The notes under the pieces are model-generated. The model did no database searches and had not been told where the DNA came from. It worked only from the letters and a program-made list of their open reading frames with translations. From Letharia columbiana (lineage: Eukaryota > Ascomycota > Lecanoromycetes > Lecanorales > Parmeliaceae): 64,000 nt of DNA. The position numbers were made by a program, and so were the translations under genes. Positions 1 through 11,270 of the stretch are shown here, one piece after another. Every line of letters starts with the position of its first letter. Position 1 is the first letter of the stretch. The DNA is taken from assembly GCF_014066305.1 (NCBI RefSeq), contig NW_023501171.1, forward strand, positions 1 through 64,000, written 5' to 3'.

Positions 1-2
1 TT

Positions 3-104
3 GGCGTTATCGTCGATGGCGTGCATGTGGGAAATGCGCTTTTAGAGAAGGGGGAGCCTAACGATCTAGTGGAGAAGGCGGGTGAAGCGGTGGTAAGAGT
101 GTAG
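3..104 (+). CDS. C-terminal fragment of an unidentified protein
   Basis: The window opens inside an open frame that runs for 33 codons to a TAG stop at 102-104. The visible tail contains GVIVDGVHVGNALLEKG and ends in AVVRV. The composition (hydrophobic stretch, charged helix-like end) looks like coding sequence. I do not recognise the family from so short a piece; an enzyme C-terminus of Rossmann or TIM-barrel type is only a guess. The 5' part lies outside the window. Confidence 0.35.
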   Translation, partial: GVIVDGVHVGNALLEKGEPNDLVEKAGEAVVRV

Positions 105-907
105 TGGTGTCGTTGAGGAAGATGTCGGGAAGTGCCGCGGGGTGGCAAACCCTCGAAATCAAATGCCTATACAGCCTAATGGCGAGACTTGTGAGTCTGC
201 AATAGCTGAATTAATTCTCCCAGGCGAAAATGTTCCTACTGCAAAATAGCCTTCACATCAAGTGAGATACACTGTCAAGAGAAGTTGAGTTAAACCCATT
301 TACTCCCAAACATTCATTCCACCAGACCCAAGCAAGACGGCCCAGGCCTCCCATATTTGCGCTTGGGTACGATAGTATCCCTGTACCGGCCTCTTTTAGG
401 TCTAATTAGGCTTGCTATCCCCAGCGTGAGAGGGCTCAACCACTTGTTTACATCCTATGTGTGCCTTTTGTATGTTTGTGATGTGTCTTTTTCTATGGGA
501 CAACTAATGATGAGAGGGAGAGAGCTAAAACCGAACGAGAGATTGGGAGGTTTGGTGGGGAGCAGTTCACAGTCTCCTATCATTTGTGGAAGCAGAAAAC
601 CTCGGAAGAAAGTAAGAAAGCGAGTGATAATCGTGACAAGATTTGCTGGCTGTTAGCTGCGTTTTCGATCGCAAATAGCTTAAGTTGCTGTCTCGAGCAT
701 GTACGTGGGGTTCCACGATCGACTCTGTTTTCGTATTTTGCCTGTTGTCGTTACATGCCTCGCGCACTTCCACGAACAGATGGCAAACACGTGTACCATG
801 CCCGGAAGCAAACGAGCGCCTTTCCCATCAAGGTGCTTTACAAGTGCCTACCTTTCACCGCTGCAATGTCCTCTTCTCACGTTTTCCACCCAGGTTCACA
901 AAACAAG
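105..907. other. intergenic/5' leader, no supported gene
   Basis: About 800 bases between the first tail and the next gene. Several overlapping short frames exist on both strands but none has recognisable protein content. An open frame from 584 runs into the next gene's frame and could be part of its leader. Confidence 0.4.
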
Positions 908-1551
908 ATGCAGCAGCAAGCCGTCGCCGAAGAGGCAAGAGTACAAGAAATCAGGTATGAAATTTTACTACAAGTAACCACCGTCAAGGGCGAGCCATAC
1001 TTCATCAAACACGTTGAAGAAGCTAGAGCTCTCAAAGAAGGTTCCATCACGATCGTTTTGAGTCCAGGACGAACAGAGTATTGCCCCCTATCTCCCTAGT
1101 TGATCATCGCCAGACTTATATCTCGCTAACGTGGAACAGTTTACCAGAATCACCCGTTCCGTGCACAGTGTACCTCCGCTGGGGCAGGTGGGCGGCCGAG
1201 TTCGACGGCAGATACGATATTGAAAAGGACGCGGTTCACAGAGGGTTATTTGCTTTCAAATCGACGAACCACCCGATACACCGAGAGATCCACCTCCTTT
1301 ACCCATCCAACGCTCCCGTGCTCGAAGAAGACACGAGCCTGGACGACAACGGACGTCCGTTCCTCAGATTGACACTTCGCCAGGGAACGAGCGATGGGAA
1401 GCCGCGGTTGCCGGAGGAGCTTATGACCGTTGAGGTGTATGCGAAGAGGATTCCGGCGGGGCAGCGTAGAGAGATGAGCGAGAGGGAGCTGGACGGCTTT
1501 GGCTGGGAGATAGAAGAAGGTACCAGTGATCCCTGGGAATTGGATTTATAG
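908..1551 (+). CDS. small spliced hypothetical protein (193 aa)
   Basis: Two exons, 908-1077 and 1140-1551, joined by a 62-nt GT-AG intron with a perfect CTAAC branch site about 12 nt before the AG. The splice joins the two open frames exactly (…SPGRTD/LPESPVP…), which is the main support. The start at 908 has A at -3; an in-frame ATG at 866 would add 14 residues. The product begins with a Gln/Glu-rich helix, has a beta-rich middle with aromatic residues (YLRWGRWAAEFDGRYD) and an acidic end (WEIEEGTSDPWELDL). I see no signal peptide, membrane segment or catalytic motif. Family and function are unknown. Confidence 0.6.
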
Positions 1552-4191
1552 GATGCGAGATATCTCTTGGCAGACATTGTTCTACATTGACGTATCTTGT
1601 CAAGTCAAAGCTACACGCCTTGGACCTATTAGTAAGGAAAATAGCTTTCATGAGCGCCATATCTTGACGCTGTATATTGCCCATACTGTTACGGTGCTTT
1701 CATGCGTTTACGGGCGTAAGGACTTTCAAGTCTTTCTGGGGAGTGGAGTATATGCAGGATGCTCCAATCAAAAGGTGTCTCATTAGTCCATAGTCTTCCA
1801 TTTCGGGTTTTGCTTTGGATGCCTTGGGCATACACCCCGTGAGTACTAGTCGATGTGCAACTTAAAGAGACGAGCTTCGAAAGGGCTTTCTGTACTGGAT
1901 CCAGAAACCAATTAGAGACGAAGCCGACGCGCTAGATACGCTCCCCTCTGATTCCCCATACTGTAGGTACCGAGCGTTCTGACGCAACCTTGAGAATCGC
2001 TATTTTTCGAGTATTGTAAGTTTAGATTTGGCTGAGCCAAGCAAGGAACTGATATGTACTCAAGTGGGTCGAAATCTTGAAGCGTTCGATCCTCCACGGG
2101 TATAATCGTTATCCAGCCTGGATCATGATATGGCCAAGCTGTTGCTCTCAGACAGGCCACGAACCTCCGAATGAACGCCGTCACTCTAGGAGCATGGGAC
2201 TGATCCTGCACGGTAGAAGCAAGAGCTGTGCTTGAATGCCGGTGGCGGGAAAGTCTGCGAAAAAGCGGGCTTCGAGAGGGAGGATCTGCTTAATACCGCA
2301 AGCTAGAAATTGGAATATTGCGTTCAGGCTTGTGTAATGGCCGCGCGGGGTCGCTTGGGTGTGAGCCTCTCCTCTAAGACTCGGACTGAAGAGAAAGCCT
2401 TTCTTTTTCCGGGCGTCACTTCGCCACCGCTATCCCCTCTGTGCCATTGCCCAAGGAGAGTAGGGATATTTTGAAGACATTTCCTTCTCCGATTTTCATC
2501 TCATTCAATTCGACTCGAGGCGTTTTTTAACGGGCGCATGCTTATTCGGCGGGCAAAGTAAACCTCAGAAAGGTTTCATTTTCGGACAGCTGCAACCCTG
2601 CGGAAAAGACCGAGATAACAGAGTGTAAGAATGAGTAGTAAAGGATATGCGCTATGGAGGTCTCGAGATTCTCCATTTTGGGCGTTCGAGCGGTGCTCAA
2701 GTGGATAGAAATATTGTTGAATATGGAGGTTGGAACTGCAGCGACTGCTACAGAGTAGGATAGGAAGGGGATATCGCCAGAAAGACGTTTGCCAGCGACA
2801 GTCGCAGAACGTTGGGTAGTATTAAATTTGGCTCGGGATGAAAGCCATTTAGACCATCCACATCTGTACCACCCTAGCGCTGAGGGAGACCGTCGTGGGT
2901 AAGGAGTATCCTGATACGCTGGCGAACACGTTTCCTACCCAATGTCTAGAGCATCTCCCGAGCATGTGCCTCTTTTGAGTGGGACTTCAGCCGAGGAAGA
3001 GTAGGTATGGGGTCTTGGATATATGTCCATACTCGACACCGTCAACAACTTGGGTCTGCTCTACAAAGTTCAGGGCAAGGTGGCAGAGACTGGAACAATA
3101 TACCAGCGGACACAGAGTTCAAGCTTGGATGTTGAACAAACAGGCTCTTCGCATTCCTTTTTGATACTTTTTCAATCCTTGCACTTTCCTTGATGACGAG
3201 GTCTAGATCTCGGGAGAAGATATGAGCACTCCGAGACGCTCTCATGTAACAGCTGAGAAGACCAGCTCAACTGATATCAGGCTTCCCTACAATTTCTGCT
3301 CCATGTCGGCTTTTTTCCACACTGCGAAGAGACCTAATGGCTTTCACGAAGTCTTTGGCATCTGATCTAATTAGCATTTATACTAAGTCCACTAGATCCG
3401 GCGCAGTACCGCGGGGCATGATGATGGTCAGATCAGATGCGCCTGGCGTCGTCTTTCGAGGGTCGTATTCTTCTGTAAGAATGTATGGTTGTAGCTCCAC
3501 AATATGAACTACACGAGGGCTGTTACGCGATAGCTATGTGGGAGAATCCATCTGGTGGGTGATGAGTGCTGTCCACATTGGATTCCTTTGTAGGGCACCG
3601 GTTTGCGCCGAAGCTTGCAGTCTTACAACGCCGGTGTCTCTTTCGCGGAACAACCGAAGAGCGTGCTCGTAATGATGGTCGATGATGCGCCTGAATGATT
3701 TGAGCATGTGATACATCGAGCTTTGAAAGTTCTTACCCAGCAAACAATTCATCTTCCTTGTGTATATCATAATCCTTAATTGTTACTATAGGGTTCACCA
3801 CGTTCTCGGATCTCAAGGCTAGGAAAGAGCAGAAGAACAACACCAGTCCTTGATTCTCCGCTAGCTGAGTTACTGGAACCCTTGAGCTGTCGCTTTTGCG
3901 GCCTCCTAGGATCTCCATCAAGGGAATACTTCATTCTAACGCTGGCCGCCGTCAAAGCGATAGCCCGAGGGACAGGAGGATCATAAACCTACTTTCGTAA
4001 CTAGGAAATTTTAGGCAAGCCCAAAGCTCAGGAGCTTTCGTGCGATGATCGACTCGATGAAGATTTAGAAAAGGGCCACTTCTGATTACAACTCATGACA
4101 CCAGACGTACAGAACATTCTTTCCTTGAACGAGCGGGCCGTATTGTGTGGCAAAGAAACCTGGACCTGCCATCTTCAGGGCATTTGTACAG
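1552..4191. other. gene-poor stretch, possible degenerate minus-strand frames
   Basis: About 2.6 kb with no complete gene that I can support. Minus-strand frames at 3534-3770, 3733-3921 and 3042-3245 have protein-like composition and lie downstream of the broken zinc-finger gene on the same strand, so they may be a further decayed exon set or a separate dead gene. No domain is recognisable. No LTR, tRNA or obvious tandem repeat was seen. Confidence 0.35.
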
Positions 4192-6418
4192 TCACACGAA
4201 GATATCACCATTGTCAAATGATAATTCGATCAGACTGATGTACTCTTCATTCAGACGGGCCATAGTCCCTGGCTCATGCTCGCCGAGAGATACTGATGGT
4301 TGAACTGTACTTCCCAAGGGCGTTGATGGTCGGCTCTGCTGGAACACATCCCTGCACCAATGGCTGCTGCTACTTTTTTCTCGTTGATCAGAAAAGCTGT
4401 TTGCTCTTCCGAGTCCAAAAAGGAAGTCCGCTATACTCTCCGAGCTCACGCGGCAGACCGGACAACCATTTTTCGACTAATCCACTCGAGTACACTTGAC
4501 GAGCTTCAACGTTGAATTCCTTCATAGACTCGAATGGTACTCTCTCAGCTTCGAGCTTGGTTTCCAAGAGCTCTGCTTCTATCTTTGTCACGACAGGAGT
4601 ACCTTCCGAGTGATTATTTTCAACGAAGACCAGGGGCTCCGCGCAGTCAAAGTGTCGCCCGCTTTAGACTCTGCATAATTACGATTAGTTGAATTTGAGT
4701 TTGCGTTTCCTGCTTCGGAATTTTCGTCAGTGTCGTCCATATGTGGTAAAGTGAGCAGCGCGATCGACTCGAGATGGCCTGCAATATGTTGCTGCAGATC
4801 AATTGATCGCTCAATTTCAAGCCGGCAGAAGGGGCAAGGTCTATCGCACACTTGCGAAACGGACTCCTGGGATTTCACAAGCTCGGAGGAAAGCTGCTGA
4901 TGGATAGATGCCGCATGATAAATCCTCACGTGATCTTCGTACACAGCAAGCTCAACGTATTCATGCTGAGGGTGTCCGGACATCGCCATATACTTTGCTG
5001 ATGCGCCCATTGCTCATGGCGTGTCCACTCTTCCCAGCTATCGTATAGCAAATTTGGTTCGGTACAACCATCGTATGTACAGACATAGGGTCGAAGGTCA
5101 TGCTTGAGGTGCGATCTAGCCCAGCGTTCAGTTTTCGACCTGTCTGAGCATATTTAAATGGGACACAAACCTCCAAGCAGCGCCTTCAGAGTACCTTGGA
5201 GTACAGAAATAGAAACAGAAAAGACACTCAAAGTCTTCCTTCAAGGGACCAGCGACAGGAGATATTGGCCAATTGACCTTTTCACCGGAGAGTCCATGAA
5301 CAGTGAGACCTGGACTCGTTCCCGAGTACGTATATTTGTTGTTACCCCTCAGGATATAGTCTTTGGGAAGCGCAGGAACTGAAGACAACAATGATCGTGT
5401 AACCTCAGAGGGTTGCACCGAAGAGGGTATGTGGTGCTTTGGCACTCTCGTCAGCCTTTCGTCATGATGTTGTGAACTAGGTACGGTTTCGATAGCCTTG
5501 GATGCTGCTTGAATAGATTGTTGTTTGGACCGCCTCCAACACTCAAACAGCTGGCGACGAGCGTGATTCGCTTTTTGTAGACGCTGTATGAGGCACTTAT
5601 CCTCATGCATTAGAACCAGGTCCGCTTCCTCATCTCGAGACTCAGTCAACAATTTTCGGGATTGCAGCACAATTTGTTCAATACCCTGCAGGTCGGCCCT
5701 TTTCCTCATTTTGATGTACTCAGACTTGATTTCGCCATCTACCTTCTTGTAGATATCAATATCAGTACGGATTGTCCTTAATTTAGGGCTGCGTATTTGG
5801 GACGCAAGGTTATACATTTGGTTGATTGCTTCTGTCACGTCTTCCAAATGCAATACGAGCATTGACTCGTTTTCATCCTTGGTGTCGTTTCAAGGTTCCC
5901 ATCATGATGGGGCTGAAGAAAGACCCTCCATCGTTGCTCTCACACAGCAATTCATCATTTTCAGCTCTCAATGCATCAGGATGGGGCGCTTCTGAGACCA
6001 TAAACGGGGATCCTTGATCATGAGAGTTGGAGATGCTTGCGACTGATTTTCTATCAGTACTAGTTATACATTTCAAGTAGGAAGGCATAGTTCCTTCAAG
6101 AGCTCCGATCAAATTTGTAAGCAGTTCGCTGGTAAAAGACCTCACAACTTCGTTGTCTCTGAGCCGGTAGTCTAGAGAACCGTGATCTTGACGGAACAAT
6201 CCAAGATTGATAGCCTAAAGCTGAAACCGCTGCATCTCTGACCTCAACGCCGCAGCATCGGGCTGTTCCGAAGCCATAGAAGCATTCTTTTCGGGCGTCT
6301 CATAAGCGACCTGAAAGGTTTCCCAAGCATTAGGGCCATGTGTTGCCAGGTCTGTCTTGTCGAGAGAATTGGGAATGATAGTTAATGTGGCACCTAGATG
6401 ACATCCAAAGATGCACAT
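4192..6418 (-). pseudogene. decayed C2H2-type zinc-finger protein of a fungal accessory family
   Basis: Read on the minus strand, the pieces follow a fungal protein family that I recognise: an N-terminal SLDYRLRDNEVVRSF block, a helical region (5128-5862), then three Cys/His segments: FECLFCFYFC, LRPYVCTYDGC with a following TRHEQWAH, and CPFCRLEIE with LQQHIAGHLESIA. A 55-nt intron at 5116-5170 joins the first and second Cys segments in frame. Lesions: a TAG at 6215-6217 inside RFQL*AINLGL where the family usually has Trp; a frameshift near 5890; a one-base shift near 4976 inside the second Cys region; further shifts near 4600 and 4430. The real start is uncertain (ATG at 6418 used). It is divergent from the DUF7580-like gene, 174 bp between the two ATGs. 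Function in the family is not established. Confidence 0.65.
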
Positions 6419-6592
6419 GGTGTATATAATAGACAAAAGTTGCTAGGATGCCGCCCGTCATGCAAGATTATGTCAAGACCAAGATATCCCCGTACCTGAA
6501 CATTCCGACTTACTCAGCCTCAGTCTTCATCTGCATACGCAAATTTGTGACCATTACCGCAGACGTACATTCTGGTGGGCCCAATCAGTATC

Positions 6593-7950
6593 ATGGTGAC
6601 TGGAATTGAAACAGCCGGCCTTGTCTTGGCCGTCTTACCCTTCCTCATTGAGGCACTTTCGGTGTACAAGAAGGGGCTCGAAAAGACGGGGATCGTTCTT
6701 GCTTCAAGCAGAAGAGATATAAAGTAAAGGTCGAAAGGCTCAGACTGCGGCTCAAGGGTTCAAAGTGCATGGTTACACCTAAACCTTGCTAAATTACTTA
6801 GCCGCGCGGCCCCGAATGAGGATTTCGTGAGACTGACAGAGGACTACAACGACGTATTTTGGACTGGGGATAACGCCGACTAGATCAGGAAATACTTACA
6901 GCCTGGTGACGCATTCGAAGCTTCCAAGGCACCCTAGGTCTATATGAGAGTTATCTCGAGGAGATTGCCGAGAAGCTGGTTGGCATCCTCAGACCTCCTC
7001 GGTTACAGAGAAGGATCCTACCTTCTTGCGGCTCTGTCGCTAAGACTTTCCTAGGTAGATGAGGAAGATTTAAAGGCTTTTCTCGAAGCCAACAAGCTTG
7101 ATCAGGGCCATTACCGTTTCAGTCAGAGGTTGGCTTTTGTTATGGATGAGCCGAGCCTCGACGATCTACTGAAAGGTTTGAGCGACTCAGCATTGACCAT
7201 TAAAAATTTCGTGGACGACAATGAGGACCTGCATCACATTCAGAGATCGAATAAGGAGCTGCAACAAGCCAAGCAAACCAGGGTGGCGAATTCCCTACAT
7301 AAGGTACGAAAGCATGCAAATGCTCTTTTTCGTGCGATTGCTTGTGGTTGGAGTCGGCAATGTCATGAGAGACACCGAGCCATGCTTCGTCTAGAGCCTC
7401 GATGTCAGGAAGCATACCACGCCCTGCAGTCACCGTCGGGAGTTGGTAAGACAGCAGTCAGGTTCACTATCCTGTTTCATGGCAAGATCAGGCTGCTCAG
7501 GAAAGCGTTTCGTGGCACGAAACATCCATTTGACGCCTGAGGAAGACAGTACTCATGTTCTTCGCAATACGGCGTAAGTGGGAGCTCCGCTCGGAGAGAG
7601 CCGCACACAGGCGAAAACTAGATATGTTTGAAGGGCAACGACTTCCGCAGAAAAGTCAGTCACCCGGTCAGCAGTTCCGGATATTGTTATCACCTCTGGT
7701 GAAGTACCGTCCCCAGAAGGGTCAGTGCCCATCGAGGTAACGAGTATTTGCAAGACACTTGCAGAAGTTCAACCACCTGTGCTTCAGCTGTCAAGCGACA
7801 ACCGGCTTTTTTGGCGTATGGAGGCGCCTTACAATTTCTTACGACCTGCGCAACTAGGCGAGCGGACTATGAGCTTGGATGTAGTCCTGGAAGAGCGGAG
7901 GCAACTGGATCCGGAAGATCGCATCAAGCTTGCCGTAAATTAGCATATCC
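6593..7950 (+). pseudogene. DUF7580-like fungal protein, 5' part, frameshifted and interrupted
   Basis: The start MVTGIETAGLVLAVLPFLIE is the amphipathic N-terminus typical of fungal DUF7580 and STAND-associated proteins. Later pieces in shifting frames continue the family pattern: a RYKVKVERLRLRLK block, LSRAAPNEDFVRLTEDYNDVFW, then SLDDLLKGLSDSALTIKN, a Cys/His segment with HRAMLRLEPRC, and DPEDRIKLAV near the break. Frames change near 6700, 6770, 6900, 7040 and 7430, with stops between. The reading ends at 7950, where a retroelement begins; the downstream part resumes at 10780. Such proteins are widespread in filamentous fungi and some are linked to NLR-like systems, but no role is proven for this one. 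Confidence 0.65.
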
Positions 7951-8146
7951 TCTCAGCGAGGCACAGCGGTGATGATGTAGAATGCATGTAGATTCAGTGG
8001 TGGGGCCATCAGCTATTATGTAGCTGATGGAGAACAAAGCACTGCTATCTATGGCTAGCTACATGAAAGGAACAATGATGGAATATGCATGGAAGGATGT
8101 AGGAGGGACGCATGCATAGAACATGAAGGAACTAGACACGCTGACA
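7951..8146 (-). repeat. 3' LTR of the copia-type element
   Basis: 196 bp, colinear with 10584-10779. It differs from the other LTR at 11 positions that I could find, all C/T or G/A, and at each one this copy carries the C or G. It is therefore the less mutated copy. Confidence 0.9.
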
Positions 8147-8439
8147 CTCCCCCTGTCTAGTGACATCCAAATACCTCTATTCCAACGCCAAAATCATGTA
8201 TCATTCTAGTGCTCTGGTCCAGGGTCCTCCGAATCGCTCTGGTTTTTTTTTTTTTGGTGTTCACACTCCTCCTTGACTCCCCCAGTCCAATAACATCCGT
8301 TTAGGATCCTCCGAATCGTTCAGACCGTCCTAGGTATCCTCGTGTACTTGTTCTTTATGGGGTCGTTCTTTGGGGTAGGTGAGTAGTTGTTTTAAAGTGA
8401 TATGGGTGCCTACCGTGTAGGGCTTGATGGGCGGCTTGC

Positions 8440-8840
8440 TGTAGGGTATATCGAGTGACTGATTCGACTTCGAAGTGTACGGGCTTCTGGCACTGGCATC
8501 GGGCACGGGCATCTTATTGGCTCTGGCACTGGCATCTGACACTGGCATCTGACATCTTTCTAAACTGTCGAGTCCTCCCCTAACTGCCTTGTCGAATGCC
8601 TCCGTAGAGGGCTTTGTGGACTTCGTTTGGGATGTATTGGCTTCTGGTACGGGCATCGGACACAGGCATCGGGTATCTCTGGCACTGGCTTCTGGTACTG
8701 GCTTCTAACACTGGCTTCTGACACTGGTTGTAGGGTATATCGAGTGATTGACTTCGTTTGGGATGTATTGGCTTCTGGTACGGGCATCGGACACAGGCAT
8801 CGGGTATCTCTGGCACTGGCTTCTGGTACTGGCTTCTTCT
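8440..8840. repeat. GC-rich minisatellite inside the copia-type element
   Basis: Degenerate 12-bp-like units such as ACTGGCTTCTGG and GGGCATCGGACA fill this stretch, on top of a larger perfect 88-bp direct duplication (8619-8706 and 8750-8837). Translated on the minus strand the units give repeated PVPEAS, SQYQKP and MPVSDA peptides. The array sits exactly where the integrase core and the rest of pol should follow the integrase zinc region. Confidence 0.8.
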
Positions 8841-10491
8841 GTTTTCCGTAGGTGCATGGCTCACAAAATTGTCTTTTGGTGTTGCCTATGATTTCCATTC
8901 CTTCTACCATGGCCGGTAGCCTGGCAACGTCATCGAAATTCAGGTGGCCCAATGCTTGATGCCATTCAATGGCTGTTGCCTTTCGATGGTTAGCTTTCTT
9001 GATAACCGCGGCCATGGCGATCTCTTTGGCCATTGCAGCTTCAAATGATGTGAGTCTCAGCTTGCAAAGTGTGTCTATCAGTTCTCCCTCAAGGACGGTG
9101 TCGTCATTGTCGTCATAGACCCTCAGACGGTCCCCCTTTCCGGTGTAAGTGAGGCCGTTACGTTGGAACGTGCCTAGGGAGAGTAGATTTGTGGATAGAC
9201 CTTCGACATAGTGGACGTTTGCAAGTGTGAGCATGCATTCTTCGTCCTCGCCGTCGTTATTCTCAATGAGGGTCTCTAGCAGGGCATTGCCCACGGCAGT
9301 GGCCTCCAGTATCCTTCCGTCAGCAGTCTCGACTGGGATGGGGTTTTCGAGGGGTGTTGGTTCCTCAACGAAATAGGCTTCGGAATATGTCATGTGGAAT
9401 GAGGCTGCATTATCGAAATACCAGCCGTCGTCACGTGATGTCGTGACAGCCTTCGCAGGGCAGGCCGCCCTTGCTATTTTTGGTTTTTCGGTGGATCCGG
9501 TGGAGGTAGCAGGCTTGCTAGCCTTCTTCTTCTTCTTGAATTCCTCGATACGGTCCTTGTTCTTTTCAACCCACTCAGCGGAGGCCTGGTCGGGGTTGGA
9601 TAGCCAGCAAGTCCTACCATGGTGGCGACCACAGTCGCCACACTTGGGCCTGGGGGTGGCTTTGTAATTGTTGTTGTTGTTGCGGTCATTGCCGCCGTTC
9701 CCCTTGTTCTTGTTGTTTGTGAACATGGCCTTGCCATTGGAGTCATTGGTACTAGTCAGTTTCTGACGACGTTCTCTATTAAGGAGTTGTTCGACGATAT
9801 AGTCGAAATCCCGTTCCAACAGCCTTTTATTGGCGTCTTTGCCTCGGCTGTTTAAGACGATTTCCATAAATAATTCGTAAGAGGAGGGAAGTCCATGAAG
9901 GAAGGATGTTGTGATCTTCCACGTGTAATGGTGGCCTAACTCAGCGAGTTTTGTTTTGGCCTTTTTGATTGTCTTAACGTACTCAGTGACTCCTTTGTAG
10001 TCAGCTAAGCTTGCATGGCTAATGGTCCTCCACAGTACTTTACGGGAGGTGTATCCTTTGGATTTGTATGCACCTTCGAGTGCTTTGATCATGTTGTGTG
10101 CATCATGGATACCTGCGATGTGGGCATGGCCACCTGACTCAAGAGACATACGGATATTGCCTTCAATCTATGAGTTAGCGGACTCCCATTCATCGTACTC
10201 TTCGTCCCCTTGTGGCTGGGTTAGTGTTCCAGCGAGGATCGAGTATATTCCAGCTATCTGACAGCAATCATATACCGTTTGGTATTAGCGGTCTTAATTG
10301 GATGCTTCCTTAAGTGTAGGGATGTTGACTGTCGATGAGGGCATAGCGAATTTGAAGATCTTCTTGGGCCGTGACTGTTCAGGCTTTATCTGATTTGCCT
10401 TCTGGCTCCGTAGGTCGTATAATTCCTGTAACTCCTCTGGTGTGGGTGTAGGCTGTTGGCCATCATCGTCTTGTTGTCCTGATTTGCCCAT
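8560..10491 (-). pseudogene. gag-protease-integrase zinc region of the copia-type element
   Basis: One minus-strand frame from ATG at 10491 (MGKSGQQDDDGQ) to 8560 with three in-frame stops at 10294-10296, 10288-10290 and 10168-10170. At least two sit where CAA or CAG would restore Gln, which is the C-to-T change expected of RIP. After the stops: a gag helical region (EYVKTIKKAKTKLAELGHHY), a zinc knuckle CGDCGRHHGRTC, a protease-like WYFDNAASFHMT, and the gag-pre-integrase HHCC region (WHQALGHLNFDD … CEPCTYGKQKK). The frame then passes into the minisatellite. No integrase core or reverse transcriptase motif follows. Confidence 0.85.
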
Positions 10492-10583
10492 TGTGGCTAG
10501 AAGGACGTGGGTGTGTTTTCTTTTGAAATTTGATGCAATTGGAATGTTAATGTATCACCAGCATCAACCGGGGGCTTATAACC

Positions 10584-10779
10584 TCTCAGCGAGGTATAAC
10601 GGTGATAATGTAGAATGTATGTAGATTCAGTGGTGGGGCTATCAGCTATTATGTAGCTGATGGAGAATAAAGCATTGCTATCTATGGCTAGCTATATGAA
10701 AGGAACAATGATGGAATATGCATGGAAGGATGTAGAAGGGACGCATGTATAGAACATGAAGGAACTAGACACGCTGACA
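10584..10779 (-). repeat. 5' LTR of the copia-type element
   Basis: 196 bp, same length as the left LTR with no indels seen. Relative to the left copy it shows only C-to-T and G-to-A changes, 8 of 11 in a CpA or TpG context. A primer-binding site would lie just left of 10584 on the minus strand; I could not match that stretch to a specific tRNA. Confidence 0.9.
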
Positions 10780-11270
10780 TATCCTCTGCTCCAATACAAC
10801 CTCACTCCTTGGCTGCGAACATGTTGGATGGAAAAAACTGTCCACTCCTTTGTTCACACACGAACTGTGTCAGGCATTGATGTCGAACACCTGATGATTA
10901 TAAAAGATTTCAGTGATCAGGCGAGTAAGACACTCCATGATGTTCCAGAAAATGATCCAGAGCTGGCACTTATGGAGCTTGGGATTTTGTTGCTCGAGAT
11001 ATGGGATGTGAGGACTTTCGAAAGCTGGCTGAAAACCGCTGGACATCTCGTAGATCATTCAAAGGTCCAAGACAGATATCTCCACCTTAAATATTCCATT
11101 GAATGGTTCCAAAATCTGAAAGGAAAGCTCTTACCAAATTATCAGAAACTCGTCGGGATTTGTCTGAGACCTTGTACTTTCGATCTCTTTCACGCAGCTT
11201 GGAGGATACAGATTTTAGGATGGCAGTATCCAGGGAGATTGTTGAGCCTCTACTAATATGGAGTAGCTGA
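10780..11270 (+). pseudogene. DUF7580-like protein, 3' part, downstream of the retroelement
   Basis: Directly after the target duplication the frame resumes with YPLLQYNLTPWL, continuing the family pattern broken at 7950. PELALMELGILLLEIW is the characteristic C-terminal segment in which these proteins show an L-x-ALG-x-LLLEL-like core. Near 11160 the frame shifts, and the family-like end SLEDTDFRMAVSREIVEPLL reads in another frame to a TGA at 11268-11270. The joint across the insertion also needs a one-base correction, so the gene was probably already decaying or has decayed since. Confidence 0.65.

Larger units (their letters stand above)
7951..10779 (-). mobile_element. non-autonomous Ty1/copia-type LTR retrotransposon inserted in the DUF7580-like gene
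   Basis: A 2829-bp element bounded by two 196-bp LTRs and flanked by the 5-bp duplication TATCC (7946-7950 and 10780-10784). On the minus strand the LTR begins TGTCAGCG and ends CGCTGAGA; the AGGGGGAG purine tract directly before the left LTR fits a polypurine tract. The coding remnant on the minus strand has gag, zinc knuckle, protease and the integrase zinc region; the integrase core, reverse transcriptase and RNase H are missing. In their place is a GC-rich minisatellite. Complete copia elements are usually near 5 kb, so this copy is internally deleted and could only have moved with help from another element. Confidence 0.9.

Noticed and set aside
8627..8851. Plus-strand frame with repeated ASGTG-like peptides
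   Set aside because: Antisense shadow of the minisatellite in the copia-type element.
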